DNA of 64,000 nt. Origin: Krasilnikoviella flava. Its GTDB lineage: Bacteria > Actinomycetota > Actinomycetes > Actinomycetales > Cellulomonadaceae. The position numbers and the translations under genes were made by a program. Of this stretch, positions 33,957 to 43,538 are shown piece after piece. The notes under the pieces are model-generated. The model had not been told where the DNA came from and did no database searches. It saw only the letters and a program-made list of their open reading frames with translations. Positions within the stretch are counted from its first letter, which is position 1, and each line of letters starts with the position of its first letter. Location of the stretch: positions 124,001-188,000 of the forward strand of contig NZ_FUZQ01000002.1 in NCBI RefSeq assembly GCF_900167525.1, read 5' to 3'.

Positions 33957-35570
33957 TCAGCCGAGGCCGTGCACGGCGCCGTCGAAGGCCACCACGTGCC
34001 CACCGATCGACTGCAGCCCCTCGAGGTAGCCCCTCCGTTCCCGCTCCCACACCGTGGTGCCGTCGCGCAGGTCGAGGGCCACCAGCCGGTGCCGCTCGCC
34101 GCTGCCGCTGATGCCGACCAGCAGGCGGGTGCCGTCCGTGACCGCCCCGGTGACCCAGTCGCCCGACCCGTCGGCCGCGCGCTCGAGCAGGTCGCGACGC
34201 GCCCAGACCTCGGCGCCGGTCGCCACGTCGATCCCGACGAGCCCACCTCCGTCCTGCACGACGACGACGCCCGCCACCCGCGCGAGCACGCCGCCGAGGT
34301 CGTCGGTCGGGGTGCTCCACTCCTCCGCGCCGTCCGGGCCGACCGCCGTGAGCCGTAGCTCCCCCTCGGCGTCGCCCGTACCCACGAGCACGAGGAAGGG
34401 CCCCTCGGGGTCGTCGTCCACCAGCGGCGGGAGCAGAAAGCCCGGCACCGTGGCGACGACCGACCCGTCCTCGTCGATCACGGTGCTCTCCTCGCTCACG
34501 AGGACGTGACCGCCGCCGGGGATCGGACGAACCCATGCGCCGTCCGGGCCCACGTCGAGCACGGCGCCGTCGGGCGTGACGAGGACCGAGGCGCTGCACA
34601 CCGAGAGCGAGGTCACCGACGGGGACGCGTCGACCATGGGGTCCGTCATCAGCTCGGGCGCGGCGTCTTCGTCCTGAGTCATCCCGCACTCCCCGAGGTC
34701 CTGTGCCCGGAGGCGCACGGTCGCCTCGCCGCGCACCTCGCCGGTGAGCGCGTCCTCGAGACGCAGCGTCGGGTCCACCCAGCCGTCGGCGCGGAGCGCG
34801 CGCAGGGTGTCCTCGTCAGGCATGTCGTCGGCGGGCCACGGGGCGGTGGCGTTCGTGCTGCCCTCGACCACCGCGATCGCGCCCGCGGCGGCGGGCACCA
34901 CCACGGGGGCGCCGTCCGGGGCTGCCTCATCGAACGCGTCGGTCCGTGCGGGGCCGAGCGACCGCTCGCCGAGGACGACGCCGGTGGCGTCGAGCACCGT
35001 GACGGTGCGGTCGTCCGACTCGCCGCTGAGGCAGACCGCGGTGTCGGCGGGTGTGCCCGGGTCGTCCCGGGAGCTTCCCTGCGGGCCGCACGCCGGGTAC
35101 GGACCGACGTCGCGCTGCCACAGCTCTTCGCCGGTGGCGGCGTCGAGCGCCGACACGGACGTGCCCTGGGTCGTGAGCACGATGCCACCGGGGAGCGTCA
35201 CCAGGGTGCCGTGACCGTTCGCGAGCTCCCACGTCTCGCCGAGCGGCTCGGACAGGTCGCCGACCACGCCGGGCAGGCCCTGCACGGCCTCGGCGCGCAG
35301 CCGGTCGGCGCGGGCGTCCAGGAGGCCCGGGCCGACGGCGGCGGTGGCGGCGGCGGCCACGACGACGGCGGTGCCGGCCGCGAGGGTGACGCGGCCGCGG
35401 CGGGACAGGGAGCGCCAGCGGGCGAGGGCACGATCGCGCAGGTCGGCGAGGGGCCGCCGGCCGCCGGGCTCGTCGCCGTCCGGGGCGAGAAAAGGCTCGT
35501 CCTCCCGCTCGTCGTCCGGCACGAGCTCGAACGTGGCCATCGGCTCGCGACGACGGAACCTCGGGGGCAT
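33957..35570 (-). CDS. membrane-anchored PQQ-like beta-propeller protein, copy 1
   Basis: 537 residues. About 60 cytoplasmic residues, one transmembrane helix (VTLAAGTAVVVAAAATAAVG, about 61-80), then an extracytoplasmic propeller built of repeats such as SALDAATGEELWQRD, GIDVATGAEVWARRD and VALDLRDGTTVWERE, as in the PQQ/BamB-like family. No cofactor-binding residues can be assigned; a scaffold or sensor role is possible. ATG at 35570, 6 bases after TAGCCT on the minus strand (35577-35582). Tandem paralogue of the gene upstream. Confidence 0.85.
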   Translation of the reverse strand: MPPRFRRREPMATFELVPDDEREDEPFLAPDGDEPGGRRPLADLRDRALARWRSLSRRGRVTLAAGTAVVVAAAATAAVGPGLLDARADRLRAEAVQGLPGVVGDLSEPLGETWELANGHGTLVTLPGGIVLTTQGTSVSALDAATGEELWQRDVGPYPACGPQGSSRDDPGTPADTAVCLSGESDDRTVTVLDATGVVLGERSLGPARTDAFDEAAPDGAPVVVPAAAGAIAVVEGSTNATAPWPADDMPDEDTLRALRADGWVDPTLRLEDALTGEVRGEATVRLRAQDLGECGMTQDEDAAPELMTDPMVDASPSVTSLSVCSASVLVTPDGAVLDVGPDGAWVRPIPGGGHVLVSEESTVIDEDGSVVATVPGFLLPPLVDDDPEGPFLVLVGTGDAEGELRLTAVGPDGAEEWSTPTDDLGGVLARVAGVVVVQDGGGLVGIDVATGAEVWARRDLLERAADGSGDWVTGAVTDGTRLLVGISGSGERHRLVALDLRDGTTVWERERRGYLEGLQSIGGHVVAFDGAVHGLG

Positions 35571-35656
35571 GCCCGGAGGCTACCGGCGGGACGGCGCTCT
35601 CACCCCGGACGCGCCTCGTGCTGGTGGGTGAGATGTCGTCCGGTGCGGTGCTGCGT

Positions 35657-37279
35657 TCATCCGAGGCCGTGCAACGTGCTCGTGAGGAGCACGGGATGCC
35701 CGCCGACCGCCTCCAGGGCGTTCAGGTGCCCCTTGCCCTCCCGTTCCCAGGTGGTCGTGCCGTCGCGGACGTCGAGTGCGACCAGCCGGTGGCTGCCGCC
35801 GCTGCTCCCGCCGACGCCCAGCAGCACTCGGGTGCCGTCGGTGAGCGCGCCGGCCACCCACTCGCCGTTGCCGTCCTTCGGCACGTCGAGCAGACCGTCG
35901 TGGGCCCAGAGCTCGGCCCCGGTCGCGGCGTCGAGCCCGAGGACCCGGTCGGCGTCCTGCAGCAGGACGACGCCGGCGACGCGTGCCGCCACGCCCGGGG
36001 GGCTCGTCACGGGGACGGCCCACGCCTGCTGGCCGTCGGGTCCGAAGGCGGCGAGCCGCATGTCCTCCGCTCGCTCGTCGACGACCGTGAGCGCGAGGGT
36101 GAGGCCGCTCGGGTCGGCGTCGACGGAGGGCAGCACCACCCACCCCGGGACCGTCGTGACCAGCGAGCCGTCGGAGGCGTGGACCCTGCTCTCCTCGCCC
36201 GTGGCTGCGAACCCGCCGCCGGCGATCGCCTGCAGCCACCCGGCGGACGTCGATGCGTCGAGCGGCGACCCGTCGGCCATGAGGCCGACGCTCGAGCCGC
36301 ACGCCGACAGGACGGCGAACGACGGTGTGACGTCGACCGAGCTGTCCGGGATGACCCGGACCCGAGTCGTGCCCTCCTCGTTCGTCTCGTACGACTGGCC
36401 GCAGCCCTCGAGACCCTCGGGTCGCAGGCGCGCCGTCACCTCGGCGCGCACCTCGCCGGTCACTGCGTCCTCGATCCGCATGGTCGGGTCGGTCCACCCG
36501 CGTTCCCGCAGGGTCCGCAGGGTCCGCAGAGCGGCGTCGGCGTCACCGGTCTCCGACCAGGCGGCGTCGACGCCGCTCGTCCGGTCGTCGACGACGACGA
36601 CCGCCCCGTCGGCGGCGGGCAGCATGATCCGGGTGTCGTCGTCGAGCCCCTCGGAGTACGGGTCGGTGATCGCCGCGCCGACGGTGCGCTCGCCCGTCAC
36701 GGTGCCGGACGCGTCGAGGACCGTGACGGTGCGCGCGTCGGGTTCGCCCCCGAGGCAGACGACGGTGTCGACGGGCCGGTCGAGCTCGACCGAGCTGGGC
36801 CGCGGTCCGCAGACCGGATCCGCCCCGACCTGATGTCGCCAGACGTCCTCGCCCGTCGTGACGTCGACGGCCCGTGCGTCGGTCCCGTCCGTCGTGACGA
36901 CCACGCTGCGAGGGAGAACCGCGAGGATCCCGGTGCCGTTGGGCACCTCCCAGGTCTGCTGCAGCGGTTCCGACAGGTCGGGGACCGTTCCCGCCAGCCC
37001 GCGGACCGCCTCCGCCCGCAGCCGGTCCGCGCGCGCGTCGAGCAGGGACGGGCCCGCGATTGCGCCCGTCGTGGCGAGCACGACGACGACAGCCCCGGCC
37101 GCCATTGCGACACGGGCCCGGCGGGACAGCCGATGCCAGTGCGCGGCGGCGCGGTCGCGGATCGTGGGGTCCCCCGGGGCGTCGCCGCCGGGCAGCGGCG
37201 GGCCGCCGGCTTCGGGCTCGGCGTCGGGCACGAGCTCGAAGGTGGTCATCGGCTCGGGGCGACGGAACCTCGGCGGCAT
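35657..37279 (-). CDS. membrane-anchored PQQ-like beta-propeller protein, copy 2
   Basis: 540 residues with the same architecture as copy 1: near-identical N-terminus (MPPRFRRPEPMTTFELVPD), one helix (about 58-80), the juxtamembrane block LLDARADRLRAEAV, then repeats such as GLDAATGAELWAHD and VALDVRDGTTTWERE. The leaderless promoter is also duplicated: TAGCCT (37286-37291 on the minus strand) 6 bases before the ATG at 37279, and the 20-odd bases around the start are almost the same in both copies. Function unknown. Confidence 0.85.
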   Translation of the reverse strand: MPPRFRRPEPMTTFELVPDAEPEAGGPPLPGGDAPGDPTIRDRAAAHWHRLSRRARVAMAAGAVVVVLATTGAIAGPSLLDARADRLRAEAVRGLAGTVPDLSEPLQQTWEVPNGTGILAVLPRSVVVTTDGTDARAVDVTTGEDVWRHQVGADPVCGPRPSSVELDRPVDTVVCLGGEPDARTVTVLDASGTVTGERTVGAAITDPYSEGLDDDTRIMLPAADGAVVVVDDRTSGVDAAWSETGDADAALRTLRTLRERGWTDPTMRIEDAVTGEVRAEVTARLRPEGLEGCGQSYETNEEGTTRVRVIPDSSVDVTPSFAVLSACGSSVGLMADGSPLDASTSAGWLQAIAGGGFAATGEESRVHASDGSLVTTVPGWVVLPSVDADPSGLTLALTVVDERAEDMRLAAFGPDGQQAWAVPVTSPPGVAARVAGVVLLQDADRVLGLDAATGAELWAHDGLLDVPKDGNGEWVAGALTDGTRVLLGVGGSSGGSHRLVALDVRDGTTTWEREGKGHLNALEAVGGHPVLLTSTLHGLG

Positions 37280-37351
37280 GCCCGGAGGCTACCGGCACGG
37301 GGGACGGGATCGGCGGTGGTCCGGACCCTCCGCAGCCGCAGCCGAGGCAGG

Positions 37352-38326
37352 TCAGAAGGCGTACGGGAAGCGCGACCAGTCAGGGTCGCGCTTCTCGAGG
37401 AACGCGTCGCGACCCTCGACGGCCTCGTCGGTGAGGTAGGCGAGGCGCGTCGCCTCGCCGGCGAAGACCTGCTGGCCCATGAGGCCGTCGTCGGCGAGGT
37501 TGAACGCGAACTTCAGCATCCGGACCGCCTGCGGGGACTTCCCGGCGATGGTCCGCGCGTACTCGATCGCGAGGCCCTCGAGGTCGTCGTGCTCGGCCAC
37601 CTCGTTGACGCCGCCCCAGCGCTCGGCGTCGTCTGCCGAGTACTCGCGGGCGAGGAAGAAGATCTCCCGCGCGCGCTTCTGCCCCACCTGCCGGGCGAGG
37701 TACGCGGAGCCGTAGCCGCCGTCGAACGAGCCGACGTCCGCGTCGGTCTGCTTGAACCGTCCGTGCTGGCGGCAGGCGATCGACAGGTCGGCCACGACGT
37801 GCAGCGAGTGCCCGCCCCCGGCGGCCCACCCGTCCACGACGGCGATGACGACCTTCGGCATCGTGCGGATGAGGCGCTGCACCTCGAGGATGTGCAGCCG
37901 CCCCGCGCGGGCCGGGTCGACGGCGTCGGCGCCGTGCTCGACGCCGCCCCCGTCGTCGGCCGTCGTGTACTGGTAGCCGGAGCGGCCGCGGATGCGCTGG
38001 TCGCCGCCGGAGCAGAACGCCCAGCCGCCGTCCCTCGGGGACGGTCCGTTGCCGGTGAGCAGCACGGTGCCGACGTCGGACGTCATGCGGGCGTGGTCGA
38101 GCACCCGGTACAGCTCGTCCACGGTGTGTGGGCGGAACGCGTTGCGCACCTCGGGCCGGTCGAACGCGACGCGCACCACGGGCAGGTCGCGCACGACGGC
38201 GCCGGCGGCGTCGCGCTCGACGCCGCGGTGGTAGGTGAGGTCGGTGAGGCCCTCGAACCCGGCGACCTCGCGCCACACGGCGGGGTCGAACGTCTGGGAC
38301 ACGGTGCGGGGGAGGGGTGCGCTCAC
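37352..38326 (-). CDS. menB: 1,4-dihydroxy-2-naphthoyl-CoA synthase
   Basis: Crotonase-fold enzyme closing the naphthoate ring from o-succinylbenzoyl-CoA. 324 residues, the long actinobacterial form. Oxyanion-hole and active-site segments are WAFCSGGDQRIRG, VDGWAAGGGHSLHVVADLSIA and TDADVGSFDGGYGS (with the catalytic Asp), plus the C-terminal Tyr region DWSRFPYAF. GTG start at 38326. Divergent from menC across a small gene. Confidence 0.96.
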   Translation of the reverse strand: MSAPLPRTVSQTFDPAVWREVAGFEGLTDLTYHRGVERDAAGAVVRDLPVVRVAFDRPEVRNAFRPHTVDELYRVLDHARMTSDVGTVLLTGNGPSPRDGGWAFCSGGDQRIRGRSGYQYTTADDGGGVEHGADAVDPARAGRLHILEVQRLIRTMPKVVIAVVDGWAAGGGHSLHVVADLSIACRQHGRFKQTDADVGSFDGGYGSAYLARQVGQKRAREIFFLAREYSADDAERWGGVNEVAEHDDLEGLAIEYARTIAGKSPQAVRMLKFAFNLADDGLMGQQVFAGEATRLAYLTDEAVEGRDAFLEKRDPDWSRFPYAF

Positions 38327-38452
38327 GCGGCCACCCTAGTTCCGGATCGGGCCTCGCCCCGGATCAGGCCTTGCCCGGATCGGGTCGGGCGGCGTCGCGG
38401 CGCGCCCGGCGTCCTCCTCGGGGCCGCGGGTGTCGGGGCGCACCCTGAAGTC

Positions 38453-38620
38453 ATGAGCGTGCGGGAACCCGAGGACGACGTGGTGGACCCGGCCGACGTC
38501 GCGCACGAGATCTTCGTGTACGACGCAGAGACGGTCCGCCGCGACGCCCAGCGCATCGGTGGTCGCCCGGCTCCGAGCCCGTTGTCCTACGTGCCGGAGC
38601 TGACGGACTTCACCGACTGA
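38453..38620 (+). CDS. small acidic protein, function unknown
   Basis: 55 residues, rich in Asp/Glu, no helix or signal: begins MSVREPEDDVVDPADVAHE and ends SYVPELTDFTD. Support for its being a gene: an ATG exactly 6 bases after CACCCT (38441-38446), the same spacing as its leaderless neighbours, and a position between the divergent menB and menC promoters where nothing else is coded. Not a family I recognise. Confidence 0.55.
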   Translation: MSVREPEDDVVDPADVAHEIFVYDAETVRRDAQRIGGRPAPSPLSYVPELTDFTD

Positions 38621-38698
38621 CCGGCCAGGGACCTCCGGACGGGGCCTCCCGGCGTCCTGCCGTGCCCGCGCCCTGCCACCGGCCAGTAACCTGAACGG

Positions 38699-39718
38699 GT
38701 GCAGCTGCTGCGTGAAGTCGTGTACCGCACCCCGCTGACCACCCGGTTCCGCGGCCTCGACGTGCGCGACGGCCTGCTGCTGCGGGGCGACGCCGGGTGG
38801 GGCGAGCTGTCCCCGTTCTGGGACTACGACGACGTCGAGTCCGCGACCTGGCTCCGCGCCGCGCGCGAGGCCGCCGACGTCGGCTTCCCCGCACCCGTGC
38901 GCGACCGCGTGCCCGTCAACGTCACGGTCCCCGCCGTCGGCCCCGAGCGGGCCCGCGAGATCGTCCTCGCCTCCGGCGGCTGCCGCACCGCGAAGGTGAA
39001 GGTCGCACAGCGGGACCGCTCCGCCGACGGCCGCCCGGGCGCGCTCGAGCCGCTGGAGGCGGAGGAGGCGCGGGTCGCGGCGGTGCGCGCGGCGCTCGAC
39101 GAGGTGCACGGGCCGGGGGTCGGCGCGATCCGGGTGGACGCGAACGGCGGCTGGTCCACCGACGAGGCGCTGGCGCGCATCCCCGTGCTCGACGCCGCGG
39201 CGGGCGGGCTGGAGTACGTGGAGCAGCCCTGCGCCACCGTCCCGGAGCTGGCCGCCGTGCGCCGCCGGTTGCGCTCGCCCGTCCCGGTGGCCGCCGACGA
39301 GTCGATCCGCCGTGCCGCCGACCCCCTGCGGGTGGTGCGCGAGGACGCCGCGGACGTCGTCGTGCTCAAGGTCCAGCCGCTCGGCGGCGTCCGCGCCTGC
39401 CTCGACCTCGCGGAGCAGGTGGGGCTCCCGGTGGTGGTGTCGTCCGCGCTGGAGTCGTCGGTGGGCCTCGCCGCAGGTGTGGTGCTGGCCGCCGCGCTGC
39501 CCGAGCTGCCTTATGCCTGCGGCCTCGCGACGTCGCAGCTGCTGGTGCACGACGTCGTCGCCGACCCGCTGCTGCCGGTCGACGGCGCGCTGCCCGTGCG
39601 CCGGCCCGCGCCGGACGCCACCGCTCTTGCCGCCGCCGAGCCCGACCCGGCGACGCGCGACCGGTGGCTGGCGCGGTACTCCCGCCTCGCCGGCCTGCTG
39701 GACGGGGTGCCCGCGTGA
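38699..39718 (+). CDS. menC: o-succinylbenzoate synthase
   Basis: Enolase-superfamily dehydratase making o-succinylbenzoate from SHCHC. 339 residues. The catalytic set is visible in order: KVKVAQ (Lys), IRVDANGGWS (metal Asp), YVEQPC (metal Glu), VAADESIR (metal Asp) and VVLKVQPLGG (Lys). GTG at 38699, 6 bases after TAACCT (38687-38692). Its stop overlaps the menD start (GTGA), so the two are translationally coupled. Confidence 0.95.
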   Translation: MQLLREVVYRTPLTTRFRGLDVRDGLLLRGDAGWGELSPFWDYDDVESATWLRAAREAADVGFPAPVRDRVPVNVTVPAVGPERAREIVLASGGCRTAKVKVAQRDRSADGRPGALEPLEAEEARVAAVRAALDEVHGPGVGAIRVDANGGWSTDEALARIPVLDAAAGGLEYVEQPCATVPELAAVRRRLRSPVPVAADESIRRAADPLRVVREDAADVVVLKVQPLGGVRACLDLAEQVGLPVVVSSALESSVGLAAGVVLAAALPELPYACGLATSQLLVHDVVADPLLPVDGALPVRRPAPDATALAAAEPDPATRDRWLARYSRLAGLLDGVPA

Positions 39719-41562
39719 GCGCGCCGGCACCCGCGCTCCCGCCGTCGCTCGTGGCGGCGCGGGCCGTCGTGGCCGACCTGGCCCTGCAGGGCGTGCGCGA
39801 CGTCGTGCTGGCGCCCGGGTCGCGGTCCGCGCCCCTCGCCTACGCGCTGGCCGAGGCCGCGGACGCCGGGCGGCTCACGCTGCACGTGCGGGTGGACGAG
39901 CGGACCGCGGGCTTCCTCGCGCTCGGCCTCGCGCGCGGCAGCGAGCCCCTGCTCCGGCACGCCGGCGGCGAGCCCGTCGAGGTGCCGTGCGCGGTCGCCG
40001 TCGTGACGACGTCCGGAACCGCCGTGGCCAACCTGCACCCCGCCGTCCTCGAGGCGCACCACTCCGGTGTGCCGCTCGTGCTGCTCACCGCCGACCGCCC
40101 GCACGAGCTGCGCGGCACCGGCGCCTCCCAGACCACCGACCAGGCGGGGATCTTCGGCAGCGCCGTGCGGTACGCCGTCGACGTCCCCGCCCCCGACGGG
40201 CGCGACGGCGAGGTGCGTGACCTGCTCGGCGCCCTCGGCCGCGCGCTCGCGGCCGCCCAGGGGCTCCGTGACCGCGATCCGGGGCCTGTGCACGTCAACC
40301 TCGCATTCCGCGACCCCCTGCACCCGCCGGCACCGCTCGAGCCCCTCCCGCCCGAGGAGCCGCGGCCCGAGGGCTTCCGCCGCACCACCGTCGTCCCGCC
40401 GGTGTCCCCGGTCGGCAGCGACCCGGCGTTGCACGGCGACGCTGCGCGGACCCTCGTCGTCGCGGGGGACGGCGCGGGCCCGGACGCGCGCGCCGTCGCA
40501 GAGGCGCAGGGGTGGCCGCTGCTCGCCGAGCCGTCGTCGGGCGCGTGCGGGGGCCCGAACGCGGTGGCGGCCTACCGCTCGGTGCTGGGCGTCGAGGAGC
40601 TGACCCGCGACGTCGAGCACGTCGTCGTGTTCGGCCGGCCGACGCTGTCCCGCCCCGTGCAGCGGCTGTTGGGCCGCCCGGACGTCGCCGTCACCGTCGT
40701 CGCGCCCGGCGGAGGCCCCTGGCCGGACGCGGCCCGCAACGCCGAGCTGGTCGTGCCCCGGCTCGCCGACCGCTGGTCGTCCCCGGCCGCGCCCGCGGAC
40801 GCCCGCGCCGGTGGCGTCGACGGGGCGTTCCTTGCCCGCTGGCAGGCCGGGGGCCGGGCGGCCGCCGCCGTGGTCGACGCCGCGACGAGCGACGAGGCGG
40901 TCGCCGCGGGGCTCCTGACGGCGCCCCACGCCGCGCTCGCCGTCGCGCGCGCCGTGGCGTCCGTCCTCGGCCCGGACGACCTGCTCGTCGTCGGGTCGTC
41001 CAACCCCGTGCGCGACCTGGACCTCGTGCTCGGGCTCGACCACCCGCATGCCGGCGACCTGCCCGACGTGCTCGCCAACCGCGGGCTGGCCGGCATCGAC
41101 GGCACGGTGTCGACCGCGGCGGGCGTCGCGCACGCCGGCGCCCGCCAGGGCCGCCGCACGCGCGCGCTGGTCGGCGACCTCACCTTCCTGCACGACGCCG
41201 GCGGGCTGCTGCGTGGACCGCACGAGCCGCCGGCCGACCTCGAGATCGTCGTCGTGAACGACGACGGCGGGTCGATCTTCGCCACGCTCGAGCACGGGGA
41301 GCTGGCGTCGTCGTCCGCGAGCGGCTCCGCCACCTTCGAGCGCGTCTTCGGCACCCCGCACGGCGCCCACCTCGCCGAGCTGTGCGCCGGCTACGGGGTG
41401 GACCACCAGCTGGTGCTCGACGTCGGCTCGCTGCGGCACGCGCTGCAGGCACCGACGCGCGGCGTGCAGGTGATCGAGGTGCACGTGCCGCGCGCCGAAC
41501 GCCTCGCGGAGACGCGAGGACTCGCCGCCGACGTGGCCGCGGCGGTCCGCGCGACGCTCTGA
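39715..41562 (+). CDS. menD: SEPHCHC synthase
   Basis: Thiamine-diphosphate enzyme that joins isochorismate and 2-oxoglutarate, the first committed menaquinone step. 615 residues. N-terminal Pyr domain with VLAPGSRSAPLAYAL and the catalytic Glu region VRVDERTAGFLALGLAR; C-terminal PP domain with GDLTFLHDAGGLL and VVNDDGGSIFATLE (Mg-ThDP). The GTG at 39715 overlaps menC. menH, which usually acts next, is not in the window. Confidence 0.96.
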   Translation: MSAPAPALPPSLVAARAVVADLALQGVRDVVLAPGSRSAPLAYALAEAADAGRLTLHVRVDERTAGFLALGLARGSEPLLRHAGGEPVEVPCAVAVVTTSGTAVANLHPAVLEAHHSGVPLVLLTADRPHELRGTGASQTTDQAGIFGSAVRYAVDVPAPDGRDGEVRDLLGALGRALAAAQGLRDRDPGPVHVNLAFRDPLHPPAPLEPLPPEEPRPEGFRRTTVVPPVSPVGSDPALHGDAARTLVVAGDGAGPDARAVAEAQGWPLLAEPSSGACGGPNAVAAYRSVLGVEELTRDVEHVVVFGRPTLSRPVQRLLGRPDVAVTVVAPGGGPWPDAARNAELVVPRLADRWSSPAAPADARAGGVDGAFLARWQAGGRAAAAVVDAATSDEAVAAGLLTAPHAALAVARAVASVLGPDDLLVVGSSNPVRDLDLVLGLDHPHAGDLPDVLANRGLAGIDGTVSTAAGVAHAGARQGRRTRALVGDLTFLHDAGGLLRGPHEPPADLEIVVVNDDGGSIFATLEHGELASSSASGSATFERVFGTPHGAHLAELCAGYGVDHQLVLDVGSLRHALQAPTRGVQVIEVHVPRAERLAETRGLAADVAAAVRATL

Positions 41563-41658
41563 CATGAGACGACATGATTCGCAGGAAGTTCACAGGTTGA
41601 GCCAAGGCCCGCACCAGGGTGGGGTGGTCTCCTGGAGTCACACATCGAGGAGGGCATC

Positions 41659-43410
41659 ATGAGCACCGACACCCCGGGCGCACCGCAGCCGTCGGGCGCC
41701 GACGAGCCGAACCGGAGCGCGACGCCGCACACGGAGCAGCCGACGGAGCAGCAGCCCGCTGCCGAGCGCGCTCCCCAGCCGGACGCGCAGGACACCCAGC
41801 ACCTCACCGTGCAGCCGACCCAGCAGATTCCGACCCAGCGCGACCAGCAGCCCCCGGCGCCGCCGCAGCCGACGGCTCCCCAGCAGCCGACGGCACAGCA
41901 GCCGCGCTACGGGCAGATGGCGCCCGGGTCGCCGTACTACAACCAGCAGCAGCACCCGCAGGGGCAGTACCACCAGCAGCAGGGGCAGCACCCGCAGGGG
42001 CAGCACCCGCAGGGCCAGCCGTACGGCCAGGGCCCGGCCAACCCGTACGCCGTGGGCCAGACCTCGGCGCAGCCGGGAGGGCCGGAGGGCTCGGTCGCCA
42101 CGACGCGCCAGCGGTCCGTGTGGGTCCCGGTGGCGAGCGCCGCCGTCATCGCGGCGGTCCTCGCGAGCCTGGGCACCGCGGCCGCGACCGGCGCCTTCGA
42201 CGCGGGCAACCCCTCGTCGCTGGCGAGCGTGGGCACGAACCAGCAGTCCACCGACGAGGCCCCGGTCAAGAACTCGACCTCGAGCAACCCGGACTGGGAG
42301 GCCGTCACCACGGCGGTGGCCCCGTCCGTCGTCGCCATCCAGGTGCAGAGCCAGGCCGGTGGCGCCGAGGGCTCGGGCGTGATCTACGACGACCAGGGTC
42401 ACATCGTCACCAACAACCACGTGGTGTCGGGCGCGGAGAACGGCACCGTGCAGGTGACGCTGTCCGACGGCCGCCTGTACGAGGCGACCATCGTGGGCAC
42501 CGACCCGACCACGGACCTGGCCGTCGTCAAGCTGAAGGACCCGCCGGACGACCTCAAGGCCGCGTCGATCGGCAGCGCCGACGACGTCACGGTGGGCGAC
42601 GCCGTGCTGGCCGTGGGCAACCCGCTCGGCCTGGCCAACACCGCCACCACGGGCATCGTGTCGGCCCTCGACCGTCCGGTCTCGGCGACGGGGGAGGACG
42701 GCAGCACGCAGGTCGTCACCAACGCCATCCAGATCGACGCCGCGATCAACCCGGGCAACTCCGGCGGCCCGCTGTTCAACGCGCAGGGCCAGGTCATCGG
42801 CATCACCTCGTCGATCGCCACGCTCTCCAGCGGGATGGGCGAGAGCCAGTCCGGCTCGATCGGCCTCGGGTTCGCCATCCCGGTGAACCTCGCGACGAAC
42901 ATCGCGGACCAGCTGATCAAGAACGGCACGGCGGAGCACGCCTTCCTCGGGGTGACCATGCAGGACGCGACGGCCACGGCCGACGGCGTCACGCGCCGTG
43001 GCGCCCAGGTGGTCGAGGTGTCCTCCGGGTCGCCCGCCGCCGAGGCCGGCATCCAGGCCGGCGACGTGATCGTCGCGATCGACGACGACTCCGTCAACGG
43101 CGCCGAGTCCCTCACGGCATACGTCCGGGAGAAGGCGGCCGACCAGAAGGTCACGCTCACCTACGTCCGTGACGGCAAGACGCAGACCGTCGACGTCGCA
43201 CTCGCCGTCCGCGACGAGTCGTCCACCACCGGTCAGGGCAGCGGGGACCAGAACGGTCAGGGCGACCAGGGTCAGGACGGCCAGGGTCAGGGCGACCAGG
43301 GTCAGGACGGCCAGGGTCAGGGCGACCAGGGTCAGGACGGCAGCTCGGACTCGACCGACCCGGGCAACCTGCCCGGGTGGCTGCGGGACCTGCTCCAGGG
43401 CGGCAACTGA
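41659..43410 (+). CDS. HtrA-like trypsin-fold serine protease with PDZ domain
   Basis: 583 residues. A 150-residue Gln/Pro-rich cytoplasmic region with repeated HPQGQ units, one transmembrane helix (about 155-178), a trypsin domain (about 215-410) with catalytic His in TNNHVVSG, Asp in TTDLAVVK and Ser in NPGNSGGPLF, then a PDZ domain (about 420-515) and a Gly/Gln/Asp repeat tail. It is an envelope quality-control protease of the PepD/HtrA type. ATG at 41659 with GAGGAGGG 4-11 bases upstream. Confidence 0.94.
   Translation: MSTDTPGAPQPSGADEPNRSATPHTEQPTEQQPAAERAPQPDAQDTQHLTVQPTQQIPTQRDQQPPAPPQPTAPQQPTAQQPRYGQMAPGSPYYNQQQHPQGQYHQQQGQHPQGQHPQGQPYGQGPANPYAVGQTSAQPGGPEGSVATTRQRSVWVPVASAAVIAAVLASLGTAAATGAFDAGNPSSLASVGTNQQSTDEAPVKNSTSSNPDWEAVTTAVAPSVVAIQVQSQAGGAEGSGVIYDDQGHIVTNNHVVSGAENGTVQVTLSDGRLYEATIVGTDPTTDLAVVKLKDPPDDLKAASIGSADDVTVGDAVLAVGNPLGLANTATTGIVSALDRPVSATGEDGSTQVVTNAIQIDAAINPGNSGGPLFNAQGQVIGITSSIATLSSGMGESQSGSIGLGFAIPVNLATNIADQLIKNGTAEHAFLGVTMQDATATADGVTRRGAQVVEVSSGSPAAEAGIQAGDVIVAIDDDSVNGAESLTAYVREKAADQKVTLTYVRDGKTQTVDVALAVRDESSTTGQGSGDQNGQGDQGQDGQGQGDQGQDGQGQGDQGQDGSSDSTDPGNLPGWLRDLLQGGN
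43261..43340 (+). repeat. 30-base tandem repeat at the end of the HtrA gene
   Basis: Two exact 30-base copies (43261-43290, 43291-43320) and a 20-base partial third, coding for the decapeptide GDQGQDGQGQ. In frame and C-terminal to the PDZ domain. Confidence 0.9.
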
Positions 43411-43445
43411 GCCGCGGCGGGCCCCCTGGCCGGCCGCACCGAGCA

Positions 43446-43494
43446 GCCCCGCGGGCCGCGACGAACTCCCCCTCCTCGTCGCGGACCGCGGGGC
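43446..43494 (+). terminator. strong terminator after the HtrA gene
   Basis: Nineteen-base arms (43446-43464, 43476-43494) with one mismatch and an 11-base loop, followed by TTCGTCGT. Lies 35 bases past the stop, before a convergent tetR gene. Confidence 0.8.
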
Positions 43495-43538
43495 TTCGTC
43501 GTGACCGCTCCGAGGCTGAGGCTGTCGTCCGGACGGGC

